This document shows positions 8,801 through 18,319 of a DNA stretch of 21,905 nucleotides, piece by piece. The stretch covers positions 1 through 21,905 of the forward strand of contig JAQGAU010001032.1 of assembly GCA_034698045.1 (NCBI GenBank), in the 5' to 3' direction. The notes under the pieces were generated by a model, which searched no databases, was not told the DNA's origin, and saw only the letters and a program-made list of their open reading frames with translations. This DNA is from Paramacrobiotus richtersi. Its lineage: Eukaryota > Tardigrada > Eutardigrada > Parachela > Macrobiotidae. Positions within the stretch are counted from its first letter, which is position 1. Each line of letters begins with the position of its first letter. The position numbers were made by a program, and so were the translations under genes.

Positions 8801-11690
8801 GGCACGCAATCCAGCGCCGTGTTGCAGCTGTTCCAGAATGAAGGAACGGTGGTGCGCGTGGTGCTGCCGCCGTCGGGCGTCACGGGACTGGTGGAGATGG
8901 CCGATCCGGCGGACGCCAAGAAGGCCTTTACGAAGCTGGCTTATATCAAGGTATAGTGTTTCCACCAGTCGTGCACTGCGGAAACTGCTGTTCGGATTGT
9001 TTGTAACCCGGCTTGTTCGGGTAATTATTTGTACTGGATAAATATTGATCAGTTGCAACGGAAAAAGGGTCTTCCAAATACATATATGCAGTCATAAGTT
9101 GCCTGTTTATTGAAAACCAGTTAACAGAATGCGGGAAATTCGGCTTACGCCGGCCATTACGCTACGATAGAATGAATACCAGGATCAGCGTGAGATCGTA
9201 GAGCAGCGGCTTGAAGATTCCTAAATTCTTTCCCGACAGCGTAAAGTCTGCGTATAAGCTGCAGGATAATTAAGCCTGTGTAAATAAATTTTTTTCAATT
9301 GAAATCAAAAGTTATTTGCGATGCTTTTGATGAAACGATGATCAGTAGTGTTTTCTTGCAGTTTGGTAGTTTGCCGCTGTTTTTGGAATGGGCACCGGCC
9401 GATGCGCTGGTCGCTCAGACGGTGACGGCTTCGGCGGCAAATAACGCAGAAAAAGATGATAAATCGACGGAAACACCTGCCGAAACGGAAGTTTTACCCG
9501 TGGAAACCGGTGATGACGATGCAGGGGACAGTCTTCCCGGGTCGACGTTGTTCGTCAAGAACCCCAGTTTTAACACGTCCGATGCGTCGCTCCAACAAGT
9601 AAGCGGCTTTTTGTGCGGCATTACTTGGAAAAAGACAAGGTCTAATCATAATTAATGGAAATATTAATAGTTGAAATTGAACTGGAGGAAAGTTCACCGG
9701 CTGTTGTGTTTCGTAGTTTTTCTCCTCAGTTGGTCGTGTCCGGAGAGCCACGGTGGCGCGCAAGAAGAATCCACGGCAGGAAGGTGAGGGGGTTTGATTT
9801 TGAGTACTTATGAATTATTGGCAGAAAGAATTCAAAATAATTTAAAAATCGAACAAAAATTTAACAGCAATCCATTTGAAACAGGTTCGCATTTGGCAAC
9901 GGTTTGCAAAAGCATTGGATTTGATTGTAATCATGTACTGATTTTGCATCTTTGCAAGGTTGTACAGATGATTAAGGGTTGGAAACAAATCATCCAAAAA
10001 TCTTGACAAGTGTTAAAAAAAATAAATAACTGCGGAATGAATGTCGCAACGGCAGTAGTTTGAGCTGGCTACCTGATTCGCCCTAGCGTTCTTATGCCAC
10101 TGTACTACGATATTTCACATCAGTAAATGTGGTTTCTCGCAGACTCACAGTGCACTCTGTAACCAACACCTGCATTTTTATTACAAAGTGTTTCCTTGTA
10201 ACCAGTCTGTAATGTATTCATTAATAAGTGGAAAACAACCATACACGATGTACAATGTGTTTAAGGGGGGTTTTTGTCGATGGGGTATGGATTTGTGGAG
10301 TATGCCACGCCGCAACTGGTACAAGACGCACTGAAAAAACTGCAGCACGGCATGCTCGATGGACACGCCGTGGAACTCAAACTATCCGATCGGACCACCC
10401 AGTGAGCTCATAAGAGAATTTCTTAACTCATTTACAAGTTTTACATGCTTATTTTTTTAAGATTTTATTATCAAATTTGCTTACGTGAGATTGCTGTGTT
10501 ATTTATGTTGTTAATTTCTTACTGAGTCATCGTTTCTTTCTTTGGCTTAACTCTGCTGTAATACTTGACAGTGAATCCGGTTCTCAGAAGCGTAAAGACC
10601 CCTCAACAGCCAGTGCGCCCTCCACCAAGATTGCCGTGCGCAACATTCCCTTCCAAGCGACGGAGAAGGAGATTCGCGACATTTTCAAGTGGGTGCTGTC
10701 TAAAGCAATAACGGTCGTGTTTTTGTACACAAAACTATGGTTTTAGCTGTGTATTGTTTGTTTTTCAGAGTTTTCGGCGACCTTAAGTCGGTACGGCTGC
10801 CTAAGAAGATGGGCGAAGTAGGCACTCATCGGGGATTCGGATTCGTTGACTACCACACCAAAGCCGACGCCAAGGTACGTAAAACATCCTGTTATTTGCG
10901 TGTACTGTCGCTTGGCAGTTTTAATTGATCAAATTAAAATTGGGAAACAATTTCTGAAAGTATTTATTTTGATTATTTTCGTATACTGATTTGGAGTATT
11001 TGTAAGATTGTTTAGGATACGGATTAGAAAGAAAGTATTATCCAGAAAGATTGAAAAATAGTTTTACATAATATAAAAAATTGGGAAAAAACTGCGTAAA
11101 TGACTACGAATTACAAAATGAATGATTTATGTAGTTAGCTGGAACCGAATGACGACAATTTATGCCACTATACTACGATATTTTATAGTAATATATATGT
11201 GATTCTGCTGGTTCTGCTGGTAAATTACGGAAGTTTAAATGACATTCTAACATATATGGATAATTTGATATGCAGTTAACGTTGACTTTTGCTAAAGACA
11301 GTGTGTGATTGTCTTTGCAGCGAGCCTTTGAGGCGTTGTGTCACAGTACGCATTTGCATGGGCGCCGACTGGTTCTGGAGTGGGCGGCCACCGATGAACA
11401 GGATGTGGATGTCTTGCGCAGTAAAACCGCCGAACACTTCCACGCTGGTCAGTTTGTGCACAGTTTAACAGAATTTGCCGAGAATAACCACAAAAAATAA
11501 TAATAAATGGATAAATACAATAAAAATTATATTGGCGTGAAAAAATGATTTTTTTCATGTTTGTACAGTAAACACTGAACTTTCGGCTTTTACAGACACT
11601 CCAAGTCGCAAGAAAGTGAAGAAAGCCAACATCCGACAAGAACTGGATGAGAATACGCACAAAGCGGACGGCATGGAGGAGGACGAGTGA
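5859..11690 (+). CDS. RBM19: RBM19/Mrd1 copy B, RRM2 to stop, 13 exons
   Basis: Nearly complete homologue of RBM19/Mrd1, the nucleolar RNA-binding factor for pre-rRNA processing. Exons: 5859-6349, 6759-7028, 7685-7815, 8058-8191, 8469-8679, 8750-8950, 9362-9598, 9717-9783, 10266-10401, 10572-10688, 10769-10874, 11321-11447, 11596-11690. All phases join, giving about 773 residues. From residue 1: SKHA linker, Pro/Lys region, EFIEFLEVQKRKSG motif, RRM2 (RNP2 FAVKMKKLP, RNP1 IAFVQF, residues 135-205), RRM3 (RLFIRNLCF, RGYAIVTF, 230-305), conserved linker VAVRVALGETQ-like (370-412), RRM4 (TVMLVKNLP, 415-495), RRM5 (MGYGFVEY, 540-622), RRM6 (IAVRNIPF, RGFGFVDY, 640-728), acidic end. Human RBM19 is 960 residues; RRM1 is missing here. 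The first exon starts with the last base of a codon, probably Trp as in the family motif W-S-K-H, so an upstream exon is expected. Oddities: a GC-AG intron at 7816 and Leu to Pro in RRM5 RNP2 (KNPSF; copy C has KNLSF). Confidence 0.92.
7106..7207 (+). repeat. SINE-like element in RBM19 copy B intron 2
   Basis: Begins TTCGTAGTGTAGTGGC (A-box-like) and ends in ACATTTGTAGAAACTAATTTT, a worn form of the family tail. CATTTGAATGG may be a B-box remnant. Confidence 0.45.
7342..7460 (+). repeat. SINE-like element in RBM19 copy B intron 2, second
   Basis: Begins TTCGTAGTGTAAGGGC and shares with the element at 7106 the block GATTGAATGGG and an ACATT-T-TACAGTACTTTTTAC tail. The two lie 135 bp apart in the same orientation in one intron, from two insertions or one local duplication. 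Confidence 0.45.
7816..8057 (+). other. GC-AG intron of RBM19 copy B
   Basis: The exon ends GATTTTCAG and the intron begins GCATGT. The acceptor is TTTTTTGCAG at 8057. Joining gives DGKDFQ-GRTLHVMPA, matching the family's DGQ-FQGR-LHVLP pattern in RRM3. No nearby GT donor keeps the frame. Confidence 0.75.
8285..8410. repeat. A/T low-complexity tract in RBM19 copy B intron 4
   Basis: A run of AAAATTA, AATAAAT and AAATTAGAA blocks fills most of intron 8192-8468. Nothing coding is visible. Confidence 0.6.
9060..9170 (-). repeat. SINE-like element (minus) in RBM19 copy B intron 6
   Basis: On the minus strand it begins ATCGTAGCGTAATGGC. It faces away from a second element starting at 9193 on the plus strand. 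The left limit is uncertain. The inverted decayed copy D holds the same pair (18217-18300 and 17990-18062), so both insertions predate that duplication. Confidence 0.45.
9193..9297 (+). repeat. SINE-like element (plus) in RBM19 copy B intron 6
   Basis: Begins ATCGTAGAGCAGCGGC and ends near GCAGGATAATTAAGCC. Homologous elements precede the same exon at 15039 (plus), 18062 (minus) and 18731 (plus). Their shared ACAGCRTAAAGT and GATAATTA blocks suggest a subfamily distinct from the TTCGTAGTCATT-tailed elements. Confidence 0.5.
10022..10116 (-). repeat. SINE-like element in RBM19 copy B intron 8
   Basis: On the minus strand: ATCGTAGTACAGTGGC, then GCTCAAACT (B-box-like) 31 nt after the A box, then ACATTCATTCCGCAGTTATT with a T-rich end. 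It sits in the same intron as the elements at 605 (copy A) and 19955 (copy C). Confidence 0.6.
11096..11183 (-). repeat. SINE-like element in RBM19 copy B intron 11
   Basis: Head ATCGTAGTATAGTGGC and tail TTCGTAGTCATTTACG on the minus strand. It is orthologous to the elements at 1884 and 21295. Confidence 0.6.
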
Positions 11691-12060
11691 AACGGGCGCT
11701 TTTTGTTCCGAATCGTGCAGAGTGTTGTTAACGGGTTTGGGAAGGTTGTTTTTATCTTGCGTTTGAACAGAATTACTCTGCTTTGAGCTGGGAATTAAGC
11801 AGAACCCTGGTTTTACGTGCAGATTGGTTTTTATGCTGTTAAAGGAGAAAGAAACAGAAGAATCGGAAGATTTTAGCGGTTGTTGAAACAAAGATGTGTG
11901 CATTTGGTAGTCAAGCTGAAAAGCAAACGTTGTCATAAAAATACAGAGTAATATCATTTCAATGACCGTTGAAGAATAGAATAAAGTTTTATGAACTGAT
12001 CGATCAGAATGATGGGACATAAAGAATTTTTAGAAAATACAATTATACATACAAAAAATA
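11691..12060 (+). other. 3' UTR of RBM19 copy B with polyadenylation signal
   Basis: Closely matches 2480-2843 behind copy A. AATAAA at 11980-11985 lies about 290 nt after the stop and is the shared signal. A long minus-strand open frame across this UTR and the last exons is antisense noise. Confidence 0.6.
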
Positions 12061-12144
12061 ATTTGTTTGGCTACTCTTCACGTACTGGCTTAATTTCGTA
12101 CTTTAGTGTATAATTAATATAGTAATTAACGTAACCTATTTCTG

Positions 12145-12568
12145 CCTGCCGCCAAGTGAGTGGATGTAACTTTATTCGGTACAATACAATACTTGCAACG
12201 GCTTGTGTATATTATTGAACTGCGTAAGCAGTCGATAGTCCCAACGACTGACCAAGAGCTGGCCGCATCGGCTGGCCACAGAATTGCAGTGCAGAATCTC
12301 CAAAATCCGACTGCGTCGAATTTCTTTTCGTGTTGCCTATTCCACGGATTTTCACCTTCCAGTTTCTAAGTTTTTGAAAATCTTGTCCGCTAATTCAGCG
12401 AGGTTGTGTATCTTTAGCAGTGACTAGTCCAAGGAATCAAGAATACATCAGCAGCGTTTCTGCACGGTCTTGATCCAACTCTCAAATCAGCAGCCACTCA
12501 AAGCAGCTGCGTACTGCACCAATTTAGTCTGTACGTCTGACCACTTTTTGTAACGGGGTTTATAAGCC
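12145..12568. promoter_or_regulatory. Conserved spacer / upstream region of BTB-BACK copy 2
   Basis: Second copy of the spacer at 2925-3335, best conserved over about 12160-12340. The candidate minus-strand frame ending LQVLYCTE with its stop inside AATAAA is present here too. There is no obvious core promoter motif before the ATG at 12569. Confidence 0.45.
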
Positions 12569-14151
12569 ATGTCTGGGCCGTCGAAGAAACCTTCCATCTG
12601 GGGATGGCGTGGCGCTGCGTCGGAAGTCGTTGACCGTCTCAAGCAACTTCACGACACTAAAGAGCGCAGTGATGTGCAGGTTGCAGTGGGACGCGAATAC
12701 GGGGAAGAGCAGCTGTTCCGCGCGCACAAGTACGTACTGCACGCGTTATTCTGCAGATTCCGCATAAATGACAGCATGGGCCTGTTTTCAGGCTTGTTCT
12801 CGGGAGCGGCAGCGATGTCTTTGACGGGATGTTCTACGGCGAAGTTCGAGAAACCGCGAAGAAACCGATTGAGGTCCCCGATATTCTGCCACAGGCATTT
12901 TCTATCATGCTCAAGTAAGCTGGTTGACAGCTTCTCACTGGCCACAGTTGGCTGCATTTTTTTAAGTAATTACAGGTATTTGTATACGGATGTCGTCGAG
13001 GAGCTGAGCGTGGAGAACGTCCTGTCAACATTGTATTGTGCGGAAAAGTATGGAATTCCGAAGCTGTTTGACATTTGCGCGTGGAATATGCCGTTGCGAA
13101 CGTCGACAAAAGCACGTGCCTTACACTGCTGGAAGCAGTAAGTGTTAAACAGCAGAATCTGTGAACTTCCTTATGGAACAGAAGTCAGAATGCTCGTTAT
13201 AGGCAAAGGTTTTGGAGGCGGAGTTAGTGGTGAGCAAATGCCTGGAGATCGTGGACACACATTGTACGGAGCTGCTGCAGTCACAAGGGTTTTTGCAACT
13301 GACGAAGGAGACCTTGCGGGAGATATTTAGCCGAGATTCTCTCATTGCCATCGAAGAGAATGTGTACAAAGCGGCTCAACGGTAAGCGCAAGTAGTATGA
13401 TGGTCTATTCACCCTTCAAATGTGTTCTTGCTGATATCTTCGTATTTCAGCTGGGCCATCAATATTTGGCGTTCCCGCGGGCTGGAGCCGACTACTGCCA
13501 ATTGTCGATTGGTTCTGGGAGAGGCACTATTAGCCATCCGCTTTCCACTGTTGGATGATGAGCAGCTGGCCAGCGGGCCTCTGACTGTAAGTAGCAAGTC
13601 TCGGCGTTGGCTAGATCGGTAACCTGATCCGATAGAGCTAAGATATGAACGGTATTTAGACTGGACTGTTGCTGACCGAGGAGCACCTCAAGATCTACCA
13701 GGTCCGATATGCCGCCAAGAAACCCGACATTCCCTTCTCGATTCTGCCTCGTCGATCCGACATTGCCTTTTGCGGTCGTCGGTGGCTGATTGTGGATCCA
13801 TCAGATCGGAACATCCCGAGGACGACTAGCGGCAATGGCAATGTCTTCCTGGATGAGCACGGCCATTTGCATCTGCGTCTCTATCAGCACGATGGCGTGT
13901 GGAAAGGGGCTGAAGTGAGATTAATCGGCGCTTTGGGTTACGGGCGTTACGAGTTTCACATCGAGGACGTGGACCGGCTGGGGGCGCGTTCGGGCTTTGT
14001 CTGGCCGGGTTTCGGCATTCGTTTCGGCAAGATGGGAGGGCCGGTCAGGCCGGGCGAAGCGAACTGGTGGGTTTCTCGGTGCGTCCACCGTGTGCCATCG
14101 CCTTCTGGTATTCTGGTACGGCGAACATTCGTACGGGACACGCGCGCTTAA
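12569..14151 (+). pseudogene. BTB-BACK protein copy 2 fused to a GH16-like domain
   Basis: Exons 12569-12729, 12792-12914, 12976-13137, 13203-13381, 13451-13586 and 13660-14151 parallel copy 1. The ATG opens MSGPSKKPSIWGWRG. The spliced BTB domain shows AHKLVLGSGSDVFDGMFYGE, IEVPDILPQAFSIMLKYLYTD; BACK shows LVVSKCLEIVD, LLQSQGFLQLTKETL and LVLGEALLAIRFPLLDDEQL. Exon 3 is 162 nt against 160 in copy 1: an extra GC near 13078-13081 shifts the frame inside the segment ending the BTB-to-BACK link, so the model is disabled unless this is a sequence error. The last exon starts TGLLLTEEHLKIYQVRYAAKK, as in copy 1, then after PFSILPRRSDIAF continues without a splice signal into a GH16-like domain (next entry). 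Usual BTBD6 relatives end instead in a PHR domain. The donor at 12730 (GTACGT) is conserved with copy 1. Confidence 0.75.
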
Positions 14152-14381
14152 CACACTTCTTCCACTGGAAGCCGGATAGTGTCACGTTTCGTTGCCAACG
14201 CGGACACCAACAGAACAACACTGCCGAGGAACTGTGAGCATTGTCGTTTGTCATCGCACGGAATATCCCGAGGGCAGCGTTTCCACTGTCCATGCGGCTG
14301 TTTCGCGTGGGTATCGCACCGTCTGACCGAAAGGAAGCGGAAATCGTTGTGCACTCTTTCCACTTCTATCCCGACGCTTGA
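13763..14381 (+). pseudogene. GH16-like beta-jellyroll domain, bacterial type, decayed
   Basis: About 200 codons resemble the GH16-like (laminarinase-fold) domain of secreted bacterial proteins. The frame of exon 13660 reads GNVFLDEHGHLHLRL, WKGAEVRLIGALGYGRYEFHI and then GFGIRFGKMGGP. A one-base-class frameshift near 14065-14080 moves the homology to another frame: LTHFFHWKPDSVTF and RGHQQ, an in-frame TGA at 14235-14237, then ARNIPRAAFPLSMRLFRVG, APSDRKEAEIVVHSFHFYP and TGA at 14379-14381. The order and spacing fit the family throughout. The usual catalytic E-I-D-I-E is replaced by GFGIRF, so the nucleophile and acid/base carboxylates appear lost. Family assignment comes from remembered pattern, not a search. 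The GC content looks higher than the surroundings. Horizontal transfer from a bacterium is an inference. Confidence 0.62.
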
Positions 14382-15232
14382 ATGCGGAAGCTCGTTCTCT
14401 GCCTCACATATGTCAAGTTTACGGTTTACCAGTTTTACCTTGGGGTGTTTATATGAACGACAACTGTCTGCTTATGTCAGTATGGGTTGTAACGGTTTCG
14501 GTTGTGTTCCCCATTAATTTTGTGATTTGGTTTTTTAATCCGCCTCGGTTAATTGATTTTATTTGACAGTTATTTTATGTGCAGCTTGATCTGTTTGTGT
14601 CAAAAAGAATGTTTTCAGAGATGAGTTATGTACGGGTCAAAAACTTTCCAGCTATGGAACACGTTCTGGCGAATGTTTTAATTAAAATCACAGCTGGACA
14701 ACCTCCACGGTTACCTCATTGAAGCTTTCCGCAAGAATACGAAGTCTAGATAACTACACACGGCACAACGAAGGATTACAGATTCTGTAGGTACAAAGCA
14801 CAGCTGGTCAATAGAGACCCATGACTGTCGGAGAGCGTAGCGTAGTGGCTGGTGTAGATTCCTGTTAATCATTCATTTATAATACCGTGTAAATGGAATA
14901 ATTTAATAATGTAGCTAACGTGGTTCGGCATAATCCGTTGTAATGTAAAATCAATTGCATTTCTTTCTTGACCGTCACAATAGTTGCGCAATACGGTCGT
15001 GACTACGCAACAATGAGTAATCACTGTTGATCAGTGCGAAAGCGTAGAGGAATGGCTTATAGTGAGTGTAACCACTAGGTTGCTTACAGCTTACAGCATA
15101 CACTTCCTCGTACCGAGTTGCAGGGATAATTACTACGATACGGCTTACATCTGTTTTTGATCTACTTCAGTGGTTTGTTTTTGAAGCGCTGCGCAATTTG
15201 GCGAAAGTGTGATCAGCACTTTTCTGTTGCAG
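14382..15232. other. Gene-free stretch with worn duplicated intron sequence
   Basis: No coding exon is visible. From about 14747 it resembles, in order, the minus strand of 18455-17920: a block TACACACGGCACAACGAAGG (14755-14774), an A-box-like TAGCGTAGTGG (14838), then the SINE-like head at 15039 and the exon remnant at 15233. This marks a truncated plus-strand duplicate of RBM19 intron 6. Confidence 0.5.
15039..15150 (+). repeat. SINE-like element upstream of the exon remnant
   Basis: Begins AGCGTAGAGGAATGGC and carries ACAGCATACACTTCCTCGTACC and GATAATTA-type blocks shared with 18731-18825. It is the orthologue of the element at 9193. Confidence 0.45.
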
Positions 15233-15306
15233 TTCGGTAGTCTGCCGTTTTTTTTGGAACGGGCACCGGCCGTTTTGCTAACTGCTCAGCCGAGGAGGTC
15301 TGCGAT
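15233..15306 (+). pseudogene. Truncated RBM19 exon fragment (RRM4 end)
   Basis: After an intact acceptor (TTGCAG) the frame reads FGSLPFFLERAPAVLLTAQP, matching FGSLPLFLEWAPADAL of copies B (9362) and C (18901). Similarity stops near 15300, well short of the 237-nt exon, and the RRM5 start is absent. The conserved Trp of LEWAP has become Arg. Confidence 0.75.
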
Positions 15307-15390
15307 GAAAAAATTCCTCAGGAACCACTCTTTCCTTTGCAAACAAATGCAGTTGAAATTCATAGTGGAAACAAAACCAACCAGGTATAT

Positions 15391-15495
15391 GAAATATCGT
15401 AGTATAGTGGCAAAAAATTTCCATCTCTTGATCTTCCATCAGCAGATCAAGCTGTAGCCTGTAAGTATACAAAACATTCATTTCGTAGTCATTTA
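15391..15495 (+). repeat. SINE-like element, best-preserved tRNA-like promoter
   Basis: Begins ATCGTAGTATAGTGGC. GATCAAGCT, matching seven to eight of nine B-box positions, follows 34 nt after the A-box TAGTATAGTGG, close to normal tRNA spacing. It ends ACATTCATTTCGTAGTCATT. It lies outside any gene model. Confidence 0.6.
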
Positions 15496-16880
15496 GTGTG
15501 TGTTTTTAAACTACTACTTATTTATTGTCTTTGTGGACAATTTTTCTTCAAATCCGTAATCCAGTAAATAAATCTGTAATCTTAAATTGATTGCTGATTC
15601 AATGCTGATTCTGCATTTCGCTCTGGCTCAAGAGTGTATGCAAACTAATCCTGAAAATTCAGTGCTGAATACATACTCCTTTGACGAATCAGTAGTACAT
15701 GACAAGCAGCTAGCAACATCAATGCTCTTACAAGCGCTTGCCAAATTTTTCTGATTGTAGTCGATTTTCTGATTTGTTTTGAATATTAATTTTGTGATTA
15801 TTTCTGACAATCATTTCGCACTAGAACGGCAGAGTATAAATATACGGATGGATTAATTATTTTTCCTGCTCGAAGGAGTGAATACTGGCGGATTAATCAT
15901 GGTTACATCTGCGCCGTATTTCAAAAATGCTGAATATATCAAAAACAGATCGGCGCTGTAATTACAGGTGATTATCCTGAAATGAGTCGGTATGAGAAGC
16001 ATTCACCAGTGTCTGCGGTTCGGAGGTCGGCATTTCTGATTTCTGCTGTCCCGAGCTGCGGGTGGGTTGCTCCGTCGACATTTCGTATCCGGGAGCGTGA
16101 TAACGGCGGTCATTTCTTCTGGTTGCAAGATCTTTCTTACTTTCAAACCTACCATGGCGCTCTGCTTTATTCATTTGAACTGTCTTCTGTTCTACTGAAG
16201 TCTGTGACACTGATGTTCAATGCGATATTCCATCACTCTATGCATTTACGCACTTTTGTTGTTAAATTTTGTCTTATACCAAGAGGGGACACTGTCCCGT
16301 TGTAGAAAGACAATAAATCACACATTATTATATGCTGTAACATGGACAAGAAAACTAGCATAAGCCATTTCTCTACGCTTTCACGCTGGTGGAATATTTT
16401 GATTACTCAGAGTCACAAGTCAAGATTAAATAATATTCTAACGCTCAAGAAAACAAATGTGCATGCACTGAAGTTACAATACAGCGGACTGTGCCGAATC
16501 ATATGTTAGGCACATTCATGAATTATGTGCCACCAATTATCAAACTATACGCTAGTATAAATGAATTCAACGGCCGCGAAGGTCAACTGCGTAAGAAACG
16601 AGTTGCACGCGAATATTCGGTACAATTCGATACAAACTTCCACGGATTGGAAAAGCATACCAAAAGAACAACAATTCTTCTAAATACAGTAATCACACAC
16701 ACGGCACAACGAATGGCTGTTGCAATACAAAGCTGGTCAACATGTAGGCCACGAAAAGGTGAAAACCCAGAAAAGACAACCGGCAAAACCTACACTTACG
16801 AAAATGAGCACATAGTACAGCAGCTGCAAAAGTGACTAAAAACATCCTTTAATAAGAGCATTTCCACTTATCCAGGTACC
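15496..16880. other. Mostly unassigned stretch
   Basis: Positions 15500-15980 and 16210-16490 are AT-rich with nothing recognised. About 15990-16210 is a GC-richer island; on its minus strand an open run reads RRNDRRYHAPGYEMSTEQP to SEMPTSEPQTL, with AG before and GTGAAT after it, so an isolated exon is conceivable. The plus-strand frame at 16491-16835 looks like chance. A short block CACGGCACAACGAA at about 16700 repeats one at 14758. Confidence 0.35.
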
Positions 16881-16942
16881 TCAAACCAGGTAGAGCCCCG
16901 TGAATCACGTATTACATCGTGATATGTATATCGCTAATGTAA

Positions 16943-17040
16943 ACTATCGTAGTGCAGTGGCTTACGGGTAGTCATCATACCAGCTGTATATGCAAACATG
17001 CATTCGAAAATTTTGTTAGTGGTTCACAGTTATGATTTGT
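16943..17040 (+). repeat. SINE-like element in copy D
   Basis: Begins CTATCGTAGTGCAGTGGC with CATTCGAAA (B-box-like) about 40 nt after the A box, and ends before a T-run at about 17040-17050. Relative to the inverted copy D, its place and orientation match the elements at 605, 10022 and 19955. Confidence 0.5.
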
Positions 17041-17989
17041 TTTTTTTTTTCAGTTTCTTTCCAACCAGTGATCTAAAGAATCAAATCAGGTCTGACTCAG
17101 TGCTTTTATACATTAATATTGTTGCCAACATTTAATGTTGTCAGTTATCTGACTTGACTTTTGAATAATTTTTAGTTCTTATAGCCAGTAATTCATTCAA
17201 ACAAAAAATCCGGCAAGGACCAACTACAGTAGGTGCTCGGAAACCAAATCCGCGCATACTTGTCGTGGCTGGTCTATGTGCGCCATCGTCTACTGAGACG
17301 TGCATTACCGACGAGAAAAACTACGAAACTAACAGCCATTAAATTCTCCTAAAATTTTATTTCAACATTCGAGATAATGTATAAGGAATAATAATAAGGA
17401 AGCAATATTTCCATTCACTTGGTACAAACGTACTTACAAGTATTGATATCTGCATGCCATACACATCTTATGTTTGAATCTCGAGTTATCATCATTTTAT
17501 AGAGTGTTTCGTGGAATTCTCTTGACTCGGGATTGCAGAATATTTCCTGAAGAGCGCCAGCCAAAGATCATTAAAAGGTCAACTTTTAAGAACACATTCT
17601 TCTGTTCTTATTACAGTGGCTAAAAGATATCTTCAGCTGGCAAGCGGGTTCACTTAAACCTTAATTTTCCCCACAAAAAACGCTTACTTGTTTGATTGAC
17701 GCATCGGATATGTTGAAACTGAGGTTCTGGACGAACAACGTCTATCCAGGAAGACTGTTCCCTCCGTCATCATCACCGCTTTCCACGGGTGAAACTTCCG
17801 TTTCGGCAGGGTTTTTCTTCGATTTATCGTCCTTTTCTGTGTTATTTACCGCCGAAGCCGCTACCCAGCGCATCGGCCGGCGTCCACTCCAAAAACCATT
17901 GCAAACCTGGAAACTGCAAGAAAAACGGCTGATCATTATTGCGTCAACTGCATCGCAGACAACTTTTGTTTTGTATATCAAAAACGGGT

Positions 17990-18062
17990 GGTATTGTTGT
18001 TTCTCCACAGAGTTTACGCTGTAAGCAATGGGCTTACCATCAATATGCCACTTGTCTACGAT
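17990..18062 (-). repeat. SINE-like element in copy D, upstream of its RRM4 exon
   Basis: On the minus strand: ATCGTAGACAAGTGGC, then TTACAGCGTAAACTC. It is the counterpart of 9193-9297. The tail limit is uncertain. Confidence 0.45.
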
Positions 18063-18216
18063 TTCCGGTATTTCCGCCAGTTACAGCTTATCTCGCCGAT
18101 CAAAATCATACCGTACAAGATCACTGCAAAACAAAGGAACTGCACACAACGCGAACGAACGACAGTCGCTCTTGTATAAACACAGCTCGCAAAACAGGGC
18201 AACTGTAATAATGTAG

Positions 18217-18300
18217 ATATCGTAGCGCAGTGGCTAACTTTCGAACTCGAGAATCTTTCAGCTGGTTTTGAGTAAACAGGCAATTAATGATTTTATATGT
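18217..18300 (+). repeat. SINE-like element in copy D, paired with the previous one
   Basis: Begins ATCGTAGCGCAGTGGCTAA, the closest match here to a standard tRNA A box. GGTTTTGAG sits about 31 nt further on. It is the counterpart of 9060-9170. Confidence 0.5.
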
Positions 18301-18319
18301 TCGAAGTACCATTTTTCCG

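Noticed and set aside
11292-12020. Minus-strand open frame of 242 codons
   Set aside because: It is antisense to the last RBM19 exons, an intron and the 3' UTR, and the similar frame behind copy A (2024-2449) has a different extent. Its length comes from the sense coding constraint.
13921-14363. Several minus-strand frames in the GH16-like region
   Set aside because: Explained by high GC of the plus-strand coding sequence; none shows a family pattern.
15391-15495. A functional tRNA gene
   Set aside because: The A and B boxes are suggestive, but no cloverleaf with an acceptor stem and anticodon arm can be drawn, and the same head recurs with different middles.
16491-16835. Plus-strand open frame of 114 codons
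   Set aside because: No recognisable family, no splice context, and it overlaps sequence related to copy D on the other strand.
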